Source: Paracoccaceae bacterium (lineage in GTDB: Bacteria; Pseudomonadota; Alphaproteobacteria; Rhodobacterales; Rhodobacteraceae). Taken from it: a stretch of DNA of 64,000 nt. This document shows positions 40,790-48,994 of the stretch, piece after piece. Under the pieces are notes generated by a model. It was not told the DNA's origin and did no database searches. It saw only the letters and a program-made list of their open reading frames with translations. The stretch's first letter is position 1, and each line of letters starts with the position of its first letter. The translations under genes were made by a program, and so were the position numbers. The stretch lies in assembly GCA_028284605.1 (NCBI GenBank), contig JANQRL010000051.1, positions 1 to 64,000 of the forward strand, written 5' to 3'.

Positions 40790-43594
40790 ATGGCCTTCGG
40801 CAAGGGGCACCATCTGCATCTGATCGACGGCTCGGCCTTCATCTTCCGCGCCTACCACGCCCTGCCGCCGCTGACGCGGAAATCCGACGGTCTGCCGGTT
40901 GGCGCCGTCAGCGGCTTCTGCAACATGCTCCAGCGCTATGTGGAGGGGAACGAGGGCGGCGATGTCACCCATCTCGCGGTGATCTTCGACAAGGGCTCGC
41001 ACACGTTCCGCAACGAGCTTTACGATCAGTACAAGGCGAACCGGGACGAGATGCCCGAGGACCTGCGCCCGCAGATCCCCCTGACCCGCCGCGCCACCCA
41101 GGCGTTCAACATCGCCTGCGAGGAGATCGAGGGCTACGAGGCCGACGACATCATCGCGACGCTCGCCCATCAGGCGCGGGAGGCGGGCGGGCAGGTGACC
41201 ATCGTGTCCTCCGACAAGGACCTGATGCAGCTTGTCGGCGATGGCGTGGTGATGATGGATGCGATGAAGGGCAACCGGATCATCGATGTCGAGGGCGTGG
41301 AGGAGAAGTTCGGCGTCGGCCCGGACCGGGTGATCGACGTGCAGGCCCTTGCCGGGGACAGCGTCGACAATATTCCCGGCGCGCCGGGGATCGGGGTGAA
41401 GACCGCGGCGCTCCTGATCAACGAATACGGGACGCTCGAAGAGCTTCTGGACCGCGCCGAGGAGATCAAGCAGCCGAAGCGGCGCGAGACGCTCTTGACC
41501 CATCGTGCGCAGATCGAGCTGTCGAAGAAACTGGTGACGCTCGATTGCGCGACGCCGCTCGACTTTACCCTCGACGATCTGGAGGTGCGCGACCCGGACC
41601 CGGAGACGCTTCTGGGCTTTCTGACCGAGATGGAGTTCCGCACCATCACCCGCCGTATTGCCGAACGGCTCGGCGTCGAGGCGCCGGTGATCCCGGACAC
41701 CACGCCCGAAGGCGCGACCCCGGCCGAGGACGAGGCGCCGGCGGCGGCACCCATTGATCCGGTAAAGTATGAGTGGGTCCGGGATGCCGCCGCGCTCCAG
41801 GTCTGGATCGATCGCATCCACGAGCGGGGTTGGGTGGCGGTGGATACCGAGACCACGGGGCTGAACGAAATGACCGCCGATCTCGTCGGCATCTCGCTCT
41901 GCGTCGAACCGGGCGAAGCCTGCTACATCCCGCTGACCCACAAGGCGGAGGAGGGTGAGGGGCTCTTCGGGTCGGAGGAACTGGCAGAGGGGCAGATGGG
42001 CGTCGAGGAAGCCCTCGACATGCTGCGGCCGGTCTTCGCCGATCCGGCGGTGCTGAAGGTCGGGCAGAACCTGAAATACGACATGAAGGTGCTGGCGCGT
42101 TACGGCGTGGAGTTCGCCGCCCTCGATGACACGATGCTGATGAGCTACGCGCTCAATGCCGGGCTCCATGGCCACGGGATGGATACGCTGTCGGAGCGGT
42201 ATCTGAGCCACGCGCCGATCCCGATCAAGGAGTTGATCGGAACCGGCAAGTCGGCCCGGACCTTCGATAAGGTGCCCATCGCCGACGCGGTGAAATACGC
42301 CGCCGAGGATGCCGACATCACGCTGCGGCTCTGGCAGACCTTCCGCCCGCAATTGCCGCAGACCCGAGTCACCACGGTCTACGAGACCCTCGAACGCCCC
42401 CTCGTCCCGGTGCTGGCGGAGATGGAGCGCCATGGGATCAAGGTCGACCGCGACACGCTCTCGCGGATGTCGAACGCGTTCTCGCAGAAGATGGCGGGGC
42501 TGGAGGCGGAACTGCACGAGATGGCCGGGCACGATTTCAACGTCCAGGCCCCGGCGCAGGTCGGCCGCATCCTCTTTGAGGAGATGGGTCTGGAGGGCGG
42601 CAAGAAGACCAAGACCGGGCAATGGTCGACCCCGGCCGATGTGCTGGAAGACCTCGCCACGACCCATGACTTCCCGGCCCGCGTGCTCGATTACCGGCAG
42701 TTGGCCAAGCTCAAGAGCACCTATACCGACGCGCTTCAGGAGCACATCAATGCCGAGACCGGGCGGGTGCATACGTCCTACGTCCAGACCGGCGCCAATA
42801 CCGGTCGGCTCGCCTCGACCGATCCGAACTTGCAGAACATCCCGGTCCGGACCGAGGAGGGCCGCCGTATCCGCGAAGCCTTCGTCGCCGAGCCGGGACA
42901 TGTGCTGGTCAGCCTCGACTACAGCCAGATCGAGCTGCGCATCCTCGCCCACAAGGCCGGGATCGAGGCGCTGAAGGAGGCGTTCCGCGAGGGGCAGGAT
43001 ATCCACGCCGCCACGGCCTCGGAGATGTTCAACGTACCGCTTGAGGAGATGACGCCGGATGTGCGGCGGCAGGCGAAGGCGATCAATTTCGGGGTGATCT
43101 ACGGGATTTCGGGCTTTGGGCTGGCGCGGAACCTGCGGATTCCCCGGGCCGAGGCCCAGGGCTTCATCGACCGCTATTTCGAGCGGTTTCCGGGCATCCG
43201 CGCCTATATGGACGACACGATTGCCTTCGCGAAGGAGCATGGGTTCGTCGAGACGCTCTTCGGCCGGAAGATCCATACGCCGGAGATCAACGCCAAGGGG
43301 CCCGGCGCCGGGTTCGCGCGGCGGGCGGCGATCAACGCGCCGATCCAGGGCACGGCGGCGGATGTGATCCGGCGTGCGATGATCCGGATGCCGGGCGCCA
43401 TCGCGGGGATGCCGGCGAAGATGCTGCTTCAGGTCCATGACGAACTGCTCTTCGAGGTCGAGGAGGGCGCCGTGGACGACCTCATCGGGGTTGCGCGCGA
43501 GGTCATGGAGGGGGCCGCCATGCCGGCGGTCGCGTTCGACGTGCCGCTGGTCGTGGATGCCGGTCAGGGCGCGACCTGGGCCGAGGCGCACTGA
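40790..43594 (+). CDS. polA: DNA polymerase I
   Basis: A full-length 934-residue enzyme for gap filling and RNA primer removal. Domains: 5'-3' exonuclease (residues ~1-290, IDGSAFIFRAYHALPPL and EGYEADDIIATLA), 3'-5' proofreading exonuclease (~330-520, with AVDTETTGL, VGQNLKYDMKVL and YAAEDADIT all intact) and A-family polymerase (~540-934). The polymerase motifs are LDYSQIELRILAH (A), RRQAKAINFGVIYGISGFGLA (B) in two parts and LQVHDELLFE (C). Proofreading residues are present, unlike in some bacterial PolI. It is preceded by a ribosome binding site AGGAGC. Confidence 0.97.
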   Translation: MAFGKGHHLHLIDGSAFIFRAYHALPPLTRKSDGLPVGAVSGFCNMLQRYVEGNEGGDVTHLAVIFDKGSHTFRNELYDQYKANRDEMPEDLRPQIPLTRRATQAFNIACEEIEGYEADDIIATLAHQAREAGGQVTIVSSDKDLMQLVGDGVVMMDAMKGNRIIDVEGVEEKFGVGPDRVIDVQALAGDSVDNIPGAPGIGVKTAALLINEYGTLEELLDRAEEIKQPKRRETLLTHRAQIELSKKLVTLDCATPLDFTLDDLEVRDPDPETLLGFLTEMEFRTITRRIAERLGVEAPVIPDTTPEGATPAEDEAPAAAPIDPVKYEWVRDAAALQVWIDRIHERGWVAVDTETTGLNEMTADLVGISLCVEPGEACYIPLTHKAEEGEGLFGSEELAEGQMGVEEALDMLRPVFADPAVLKVGQNLKYDMKVLARYGVEFAALDDTMLMSYALNAGLHGHGMDTLSERYLSHAPIPIKELIGTGKSARTFDKVPIADAVKYAAEDADITLRLWQTFRPQLPQTRVTTVYETLERPLVPVLAEMERHGIKVDRDTLSRMSNAFSQKMAGLEAELHEMAGHDFNVQAPAQVGRILFEEMGLEGGKKTKTGQWSTPADVLEDLATTHDFPARVLDYRQLAKLKSTYTDALQEHINAETGRVHTSYVQTGANTGRLASTDPNLQNIPVRTEEGRRIREAFVAEPGHVLVSLDYSQIELRILAHKAGIEALKEAFREGQDIHAATASEMFNVPLEEMTPDVRRQAKAINFGVIYGISGFGLARNLRIPRAEAQGFIDRYFERFPGIRAYMDDTIAFAKEHGFVETLFGRKIHTPEINAKGPGAGFARRAAINAPIQGTAADVIRRAMIRMPGAIAGMPAKMLLQVHDELLFEVEEGAVDDLIGVAREVMEGAAMPAVAFDVPLVVDAGQGATWAEAH

Positions 43595-43615
43595 ACTTAC
43601 GCCCGTTCTGGTCGC

Positions 43616-44086
43616 CTATTCAGGGGGGCTTTGGCGCAGGGTCTCGATCAGGGCCGCGATGCGTTTCGCGCGCGTCTCGGGCCGCTTGGCGGTCTCGATC
43701 TGATAGAGGTGGCCGCGCTGTTTGCCGGCGCTGAGCGCGGACCAATCCGCCGACAGGTCCGCGGCGCGCAGGCCCGCCGCCACGTCCTCGGGCGTATCGA
43801 CCGCGTCCTCGGGCGCTGGGCGGAGTCGAACCTCCACCAAATCGCCGGGCGTGACGCCGATCCGGTTGAGGAGGGTCTTGCCGGTCCAGAGGAAGGTCCA
43901 GTCCGCCACCGGGGCCGTGCTGAGCGCGAGGTTCACCGGGTGCTCGGCGATCTCCCCTTCCACCCGCTTCGCGCCCAGGGCGCGGAGGGCGACATCGATC
44001 TCCGGCGGCAGGGGCAGGACGGTGTAGGTCTTGTCGCCCCAGACCATCGGGGTGATCCGGCCCTCGAAGCTCAGGTAGTCGCTCAC
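43616..44086 (-). CDS. DUF1905/YdeI-like protein
   Basis: A 156-residue protein. The N-terminal domain (residues ~1-95, SFEGRITPMVWGDKTYTVLPLP and GKTLLNRIGVTPGDLVEVRLRP) is DUF1905, a small double-psi beta-barrel. The C-terminal part (LSAGKQRGHLYQIETAKRPETRAKRIAALIETL) is the YdeI/OmpD-associated type, found in proteins that protect against bacteriocins or antimicrobial peptides. It is the last gene of the ispH operon and overlaps the LysE gene by four bases. The actual role here is unknown. Confidence 0.8.
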   Translation of the reverse strand: MSDYLSFEGRITPMVWGDKTYTVLPLPPEIDVALRALGAKRVEGEIAEHPVNLALSTAPVADWTFLWTGKTLLNRIGVTPGDLVEVRLRPAPEDAVDTPEDVAAGLRAADLSADWSALSAGKQRGHLYQIETAKRPETRAKRIAALIETLRQSPPE

Positions 44087-44697
44087 GCCCGTTCGAGGGC
44101 GAGCCGGCCGGCGAGGAGCGCGAAGATCGCGGCGAAGCTGCGGTTCAGCCAGCGCATGATCGTGGCACTGCCGAGGACCCAGCGCCGGGCCTGGGCCGCG
44201 AAGAGGCCGTAGAGGATGAAGACCGCCAAGGTCATCGCCATGAAGACCCCGCCGAGCAGGACCATTTCCGCTGTGGCCGTGGCCGGGTCGCCGGAGAGGA
44301 ATGGCGGCAGGAGCGCGAGGAAGAAGATCGAGAGCTTCGGGTTCAGGATGTTGATCAGCGCCCCACGCCGGGCGATCCGAAGGCCCGCATCCGCGCTGCG
44401 GCGTGGCTCTACGGAGAGCGCGCCGCCCGAGCGCAGCGCGCCCCAGGCGAGCCAGAGCAGGTAGGCCACGCCGGCGAACTTCACCACGTTGAAGAGGAGC
44501 GCCGAGGTATGGAGGATCGCGGCGAGCCCCAGGGCGGCTGCGAGAAGGTGCGGCAGGATGCCGAAGGTGCAGCCGAGCGCCGCCCAGATCGCGGCGACCC
44601 GGCCCTGGCCGAGACCGATGGCAAGCGTGTAGATCACCCCGGTGCCGGGGGCGAGCACGACGACAAGGGCGGTCATCAGGAATTGCGTGGTGATCAT
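44083..44697 (-). CDS. LysE family amino-acid exporter
   Basis: A 204-residue inner-membrane protein with six predicted helices. Landmarks are LVVVLAPGTGVIYTLAIGLGQGRVAAIWAALGCTFGILPHL and the central GAALINILNPKLSIFFLALLPPFL, read in separate segments. Members of the LysE/RhtB group export lysine, homoserine, threonine or related compounds; the substrate here is unknown. It lies in the ispH operon and its stop overlaps the DUF1905 gene. A second, different LysE gene lies at 52935. Confidence 0.9.
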   Translation of the reverse strand: MITTQFLMTALVVVLAPGTGVIYTLAIGLGQGRVAAIWAALGCTFGILPHLLAAALGLAAILHTSALLFNVVKFAGVAYLLWLAWGALRSGGALSVEPRRSADAGLRIARRGALINILNPKLSIFFLALLPPFLSGDPATATAEMVLLGGVFMAMTLAVFILYGLFAAQARRWVLGSATIMRWLNRSFAAIFALLAGRLALERA

Positions 44698-44766
44698 CGG
44701 CGGCCTCCGGCGGATCGGCGTCGGGGACGTGTTACGCCTGTATACAGATCAGGTAAACCCGGGCCC

Positions 44767-45282
44767 TCAGAGGATGCGCCGGAAGAGCCCGGGATAGTCC
44801 AGGACCAGGCCGTGGTCATCCACAGGAAGCTCCGCGGTGAAGCCGCTCTCAAGGCCCTCATATCGATAGAGATGAGTCCCGAGCCGCGTGTAGCGTTGCG
44901 GGGCCGGGCGGCAGGAGAGCGTCGCCGCGTCGATATAGAGCGCGGCGATCTCGGCGGCCTCGCCGACCGCCAAAGCGCAGCGCCGGATCGGCAGGGTGTT
45001 GGTGAAGGGGCTCGCGGAGATGTCCGGGTCGATGGCCCCATCGAGGTCCGGCCGGGCGCCATTCGCGTCGTGCCAGCGCCCGGGTTCCGAGGCGGTCAGG
45101 TCCAGACTTGTGCCGATGGTGCTCCACAGGCTGATCTCCTGCGTGGCGCCGCTCTCATCGGTGACGATCCGGTAGCTCAGGCCGCCATCTGCATCGAGGA
45201 TCACCCCCCGGGCCGCGCGGTCCTCGAGGATCACCTGTTGCAGCCCCTGACCGTCCCAGCCGGTCCAGCGGGCCTCGATCAC
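44767..45282 (-). CDS. Putative glycolipid-binding domain protein
   Basis: A 171-residue cytoplasmic protein matching the bacterial glycolipid-binding family (PF06475). Conserved segments are [18 protein letters not shown], the [23 protein letters not shown] core and the C-terminal [23 protein letters not shown]. The function is poorly known. Its start overlaps the ispH stop codon by four bases, so it is translationally coupled to ispH in a four-gene minus-strand operon. No signal peptide was seen. Confidence 0.85.
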   Translation of the reverse strand: MIEARWTGWDGQGLQQVILEDRAARGVILDADGGLSYRIVTDESGATQEISLWSTIGTSLDLTASEPGRWHDANGARPDLDGAIDPDISASPFTNTLPIRRCALAVGEAAEIAALYIDAATLSCRPAPQRYTRLGTHLYRYEGLESGFTAELPVDDHGLVLDYPGLFRRIL

Positions 45283-46229
45283 GCGGGCACCCGCAGCACC
45301 CGGGGCACCTTGAACTCCACGTTCTCCTTGGCCGTCTCGACCGGTTCGACGGTCACGTCATAGCGGTCGCGGAAGGCGTCGATCACCTCGTTAACGAGCA
45401 CCTCCGGCGCTGAGGCACCGGCGGTAATGCCTAGGGTCGCGATCCCTTCTAGTGCGCGCCAGTCGATATCCGTCGCGCGCTGCACGAGCTGCGCATAGGG
45501 GCAGCCCGCTTTCGCGCCGACCTCGACCAGACGCTTGGAGTTCGAGGAGTTCGGCGCGCCCACCACCAGCATCGCATCGGCCTTGGGCGCCATCGCCTTC
45601 ACCGCCTCCTGGCGGTTGGTGGTGGCGTAGCAGATGTCTTCCTTGTGCGGGCCGACGATGGCCGGGAACCGGGCCTGGAGGGCGGCGACAATCTCTGCGG
45701 TGTCGTCGACCGAGAGCGTGGTCTGGGTGACGAAGGCGAGGCGGTCGGGGTCGCGGACCTCCACGCGCGCCACATCCTCCACCGTCTCCACCAGCAGCAC
45801 CCCTCCGGGCGGCAACTGGCCCATCGTGCCGACGGTTTCCGGATGGCCGGCATGGCCGATCATGACCATCTGGAGGCCGTTCTCGTGGTGCCGCGCGGCC
45901 TCGATATGGACCTTGGAGACCAGCGGGCAGGTGGCGTCGACATAGAGCATCTCGCGCCGCGCCGCCTCCGCCGGGACCGCCTTCGGGACGCCATGGGCGG
46001 AGAAGATCACCGGGCGGTCGCCGGGGCAGTCGTCAAGCTCCTTGACGAAGACCGCGCCCTTGGCTCGCAGATCGTCGACGACAAATTTGTTGTGGACGAT
46101 CTCGTGGCGCACATAGACCGGCGCGCCCCATTTCTCGAGCGCCATCTCGACGATCTTGATCGCCCGGTCGACCCCGGCGCAGAACCCGCGCGGCGCGGCG
46201 AGGTAGATGGTGAGCGGCGGTCTGGTCAT
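45279..46229 (-). CDS. ispH: 4-hydroxy-3-methylbut-2-enyl diphosphate reductase
   Basis: A 316-residue iron-sulfur enzyme that makes IPP and DMAPP in the last step of the MEP isoprenoid pathway. The three cluster cysteines are in [25 protein letters not shown] and [12 protein letters not shown]. The proton-donor glutamate is in [13 protein letters not shown], and TTNRQEAV and [11 protein letters not shown] bind the diphosphate. The ATG at 46229 begins the conserved protein; longer frames upstream are atypical. It heads the ispH, glycolipid-binding, LysE, DUF1905 unit. Confidence 0.96.
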   Translation of the reverse strand: MTRPPLTIYLAAPRGFCAGVDRAIKIVEMALEKWGAPVYVRHEIVHNKFVVDDLRAKGAVFVKELDDCPGDRPVIFSAHGVPKAVPAEAARREMLYVDATCPLVSKVHIEAARHHENGLQMVMIGHAGHPETVGTMGQLPPGGVLLVETVEDVARVEVRDPDRLAFVTQTTLSVDDTAEIVAALQARFPAIVGPHKEDICYATTNRQEAVKAMAPKADAMLVVGAPNSSNSKRLVEVGAKAGCPYAQLVQRATDIDWRALEGIATLGITAGASAPEVLVNEVIDAFRDRYDVTVEPVETAKENVEFKVPRVLRVPA

Positions 46230-46368
46230 CTCGGTCCTTCTTCGGCTCGGCGCGCGGGCGCCGATGCTCCCGCAGAGATAGCGACCCGGGTCGCACGGTT
46301 CCAGTCGCGGCGGCGGCGAGTCGCGGCTTCGGGACACCAATGTCAGAGTCCCGGCAATGGCGACCATT

Positions 46369-46386
46369 TGTCAACGTTGATTGACA
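46369..46386 (+). promoter_or_regulatory. TGT-N12-ACA palindrome upstream of the B12-binding protein
   Basis: TGTCAACGTTGATTGACA is a dyad with 6-bp perfect arms (TGTCAA/TTGACA) and fits TGT-N12-ACA, the site type bound by PpsR/CrtJ repressors. Its right arm is also a perfect -35 hexamer (TTGACA, 46381-46386). It lies 96 bases before the start of the AerR/PpaA-like gene and so could be autoregulatory or bound by a MerR/LitR-type B12 regulator instead. Confidence 0.55.
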
Positions 46387-46481
46387 CTCGAATCGTGCAA
46401 GTGTTGAGAATCGGTTGGGCCGGGGCCGAGCTATAACGCCAAGAGAGCCGCGAATTGGCGACCCGGGAAAGGGCCAGTGCC

Positions 46482-47273
46482 ATGGACTCTCTTCATACCG
46501 GACAATCCTCCCGCGATGAACATGGGCAAGCCGCCCGACACGCATCGACGGCTGGTGCGGCGCTCGACGGTCTCGCCCGCGCCGCCATGCGCCGTCTGGC
46601 CGGCGCGACCGCCGCCAGGGGCGGCGAGGCGCCTTCGGACGAACAGATTGCCGTCTTGGCGGTTTCCCTTTGCGACCCGAACCAGGACGAGGTGGTCGAG
46701 CAGCTTTGCGCTCTGGGCAGGTCCGATCAGCCATTCGCGCCGATCGTCCGGGACTATCTTGCCCCGCTCGCCCGCCGCCTTGGTGAAGGCTGGGAGGAGG
46801 ACGAGTTCTCTTTCGTTGAAGTCGGCATCGCAATGTCCAGACTGCATCTCGTCCTAAGGCGGCTTGAGCGGCACCGGACGCCGCAGCGCATCCGGCACGA
46901 TCAGACTCTGTTCTTCGCCACCGTCCCCGGGGAAACCCACATGCTCGGTTCCGAAATGGCTGCGGGATTGTTCCGCGAGGCGGGCTGGGACGTCGAGCTG
47001 CATCTGGGGCTCGAACAGGCGGCGCTTGACGAGGCGCTGATCGCGACGCCGGCAATGGTGGTCGGGCTGAGCGCGTCGGGGCTGCATTCCATCGAGGCGC
47101 TGCGGCACTCCGTGGCCACCGTCCGGTTGGTCCGTCCGGACATGGTCGTGGTCGTGGGCGGCGCGATCGTCGACGCGGCACCAGAGGCGGTCGAGGACAT
47201 GGCGCCGGACGCGACCTTTGCAGACGCAATGGACGCACTGACGGATATCCGACGCCTGACGATGGTCGTCTGA
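46482..47273 (+). CDS. Cobalamin-binding regulator, AerR/PpaA-like
   Basis: A 263-residue protein with an N-terminal helical region (~1-130) and a C-terminal B12-binding Rossmann domain (~140-263). In the segment VPGETHMLGSEMAAGLFREAGWDVEL, His153 is well placed as the lower axial ligand of the cobalt. AerR and PpaA are B12-dependent antirepressors of the photosynthesis repressor PpsR/CrtJ in related bacteria, and LitR/CarH-type light sensors share this fold. No photosynthesis genes are in the window, so the target is unknown. The ATG at 46482 is favoured by its ribosome binding site. Confidence 0.78.
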   Translation: MDSLHTGQSSRDEHGQAARHASTAGAALDGLARAAMRRLAGATAARGGEAPSDEQIAVLAVSLCDPNQDEVVEQLCALGRSDQPFAPIVRDYLAPLARRLGEGWEEDEFSFVEVGIAMSRLHLVLRRLERHRTPQRIRHDQTLFFATVPGETHMLGSEMAAGLFREAGWDVELHLGLEQAALDEALIATPAMVVGLSASGLHSIEALRHSVATVRLVRPDMVVVVGGAIVDAAPEAVEDMAPDATFADAMDALTDIRRLTMVV

Positions 47274-47279
47274 CCGCGC

Positions 47280-47858
47280 CTAGTCCTCGGCTTCGGCCGT
47301 CACCACATCTTCGGGCTCTGCCCGCGGCTCGCGCGGGGGCCGGCCGATCACTTCGCGCAGCTCGTCGAGTTCGATGAAGTTATCGGCTTGCCGGCGCAGT
47401 TCGTCGGCGATCATCGGCGGCTGGCTGCGGATCGTGGAGACCACTGAGACCCGCACGCCCTTGCGCTGCAGCGCCTCGACCAGCGGGCGGTAGTCGCCGT
47501 CGCCGGAAAACAGCACGATATGGTCGACATGAGGCGCGAGCTCCATGGCATCGACCGTTAGCTCGATATCCATGTTGCCTTTCACCTTCCGGCGTCCGGT
47601 GCTGTCGGTGTATTCCTTGGCCGGCTTCGTCACCATCGAGAAGCCGTTATAGTGCAGCCAGTCCACCAGGGGGCGGATCGGCGAATACTCGTCGTTCTCC
47701 AGAAGCGCGGTGTAGTAGAACGCGCGGAGCAGCTTGCCCCGGCGCATGAATTCCTGCCGAAGCAGCTTGTAGTCGATGTCAAAGCCGAGCGATTTGGCGG
47801 CGGAATAGAGATTCGCGCCGTCAATAAACAACGCAAGACGCTCGTCACGATAGAACAT
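47280..47858 (-). CDS. NYN domain (LabA/DUF88 family) protein
   Basis: A 192-residue protein with a PIN-like NYN nuclease fold. The acidic residues are in LFIDGANLYSAAKSLGFDIDYKLL, VKGNMDIELTVDAMEL and LFSGDGDYRPLVEALQRKGVRVSVVS, as expected for a metal-binding centre. LabA-type proteins are linked to RNA processing or gene regulation; no activity has been shown for this group. It is divergent from folK. The C-terminal tail (GRPPREPRAEPEDVVTAEAED) is acidic and disordered. Confidence 0.88.
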   Translation of the reverse strand: MFYRDERLALFIDGANLYSAAKSLGFDIDYKLLRQEFMRRGKLLRAFYYTALLENDEYSPIRPLVDWLHYNGFSMVTKPAKEYTDSTGRRKVKGNMDIELTVDAMELAPHVDHIVLFSGDGDYRPLVEALQRKGVRVSVVSTIRSQPPMIADELRRQADNFIELDELREVIGRPPREPRAEPEDVVTAEAED

Positions 47859-47954
47859 GTGGACGGTCCTGTATCAAATTTGGCGGTTGCCGGCGGCTGG
47901 GGTGAGTGGTCCGATTCAGCCGGGCAGATTGGTGCTATGTAAGGAATACATGAC

Positions 47955-48590
47955 ATGACGCAAGGCCCGATCACAGGGGAAATCGGAGCAAAAGCGCTCA
48001 TTGCGCTGGGCGGAAACCTGCCCTCCGACGCCGGTTCGCCGCGCGAGACAATGCTGGCCGCTTTGCGCGAAATCGCGGAAACCGTCGCGCCGGTGATCGC
48101 GGTCAGCCGGCTCTTTGCGACGCCCTGTTTTCCGCCGGGCGCCGGTCCCGATTTTGTGAATGCGGCCTGTGCGGTGGCGGCGCCGATGGGGCCGGAAGCG
48201 CTGCTCGCGGCGCTGCACGACGTCGAGCGCCGGTTCGGCCGGGTGCGGCGTGAGCGCTGGGCGGAACGGCCGCTCGATCTCGACCTGCTCGCCTATGGCG
48301 ATCTGGTCCTGCCCGATGCCGCGACCCAGGCGGCCTGGCGCGCGGTGCCGCTCGAGCGGCAGAAGGAGGAGGCACCGGAGACCCTCGTCCTGCCCCATCC
48401 GAGGATGCAGGAGCGGGGCTTCGTCCTGATCCCGCTGGCGGATGTGGCACCGGATTGGCGGCACCCGCTGCTCGGCGCGACGGTCGCGGAGATGTGCGCC
48501 GCCCTCCCCGTCGAGGAGCGCGCCGCGATCCGCCCGCTCGACCCCGCGCCGCCGGACTTTTCGCTTGTCAATACCCCCTCCGCGCCTTAG
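47955..48590 (+). CDS. folK: 2-amino-4-hydroxy-6-hydroxymethyldihydropteridine diphosphokinase
   Basis: A 211-residue enzyme that transfers diphosphate from ATP to 6-hydroxymethyl-dihydropterin in folate synthesis. Landmarks are [14 protein letters not shown], the pterin loop [46 protein letters not shown] with the catalytic aspartates, and [21 protein letters not shown]. All expected residues are present. It starts with ATG at 47955 or a few residues later. It is divergent from the NYN gene and followed by rpoZ after 38 bases. Confidence 0.95.
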   Translation: MTQGPITGEIGAKALIALGGNLPSDAGSPRETMLAALREIAETVAPVIAVSRLFATPCFPPGAGPDFVNAACAVAAPMGPEALLAALHDVERRFGRVRRERWAERPLDLDLLAYGDLVLPDAATQAAWRAVPLERQKEEAPETLVLPHPRMQERGFVLIPLADVAPDWRHPLLGATVAEMCAALPVEERAAIRPLDPAPPDFSLVNTPSAP

Positions 48591-48628
48591 GTAGCAGGCT
48601 TCTGATCCCCGCCCTTTGGAGTGCCCCG

Positions 48629-48988
48629 ATGGCCCGCGTGACCGTAGAAGACTGCGTCGACAAGGTTCCCAACCGTTTCGAGCTGGTGCTGCTTGCGTCG
48701 CATCGCGCGCGGGAGATTTCCTCGGGCGCGCCGATCACGGTGGAGCGCGACAACGACAAGAACCCGGTCGTGTCACTGCGCGAGATCGCCGAAGAGACCC
48801 AGCAGGCCGACGATCTGCGCGAGCGGATGATCGAGGCGAACCAGACCCAGATCGAGGTGGACGAGCCCGAAGAGGACGCCATGGCGCTCCTGATGGGGGC
48901 CGAGCCCGCCGCCGACAAGCCCGCCGACGACGACATGTCCGAGGAGAAGCTGCTCCGCGCCCTGATGGAAGCGCAGGGCCAGCGCTAG
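48629..48988 (+). CDS. rpoZ: RNA polymerase omega subunit
   Basis: The 119-residue omega subunit, which binds beta' and stabilises RNA polymerase. The N-terminal [29 protein letters not shown] is the diagnostic motif. The C-terminus is a longer acidic tail than in enteric bacteria, which is usual for alphaproteobacteria. It is followed after 6 bases by the rel gene, so omega and the ppGpp synthetase are cotranscribed; in many bacteria omega also takes part in the ppGpp response. Confidence 0.97.
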   Translation: MARVTVEDCVDKVPNRFELVLLASHRAREISSGAPITVERDNDKNPVVSLREIAEETQQADDLRERMIEANQTQIEVDEPEEDAMALLMGAEPAADKPADDDMSEEKLLRALMEAQGQR

Positions 48989-48994
48989 GGGTCC

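Noticed and set aside
40007-43591. Minus-strand open frame of nearly 1200 codons opposite polA
   Set aside because: It lacks recognisable domains and is Arg/His/Leu-rich. PolA is complete on the other strand.
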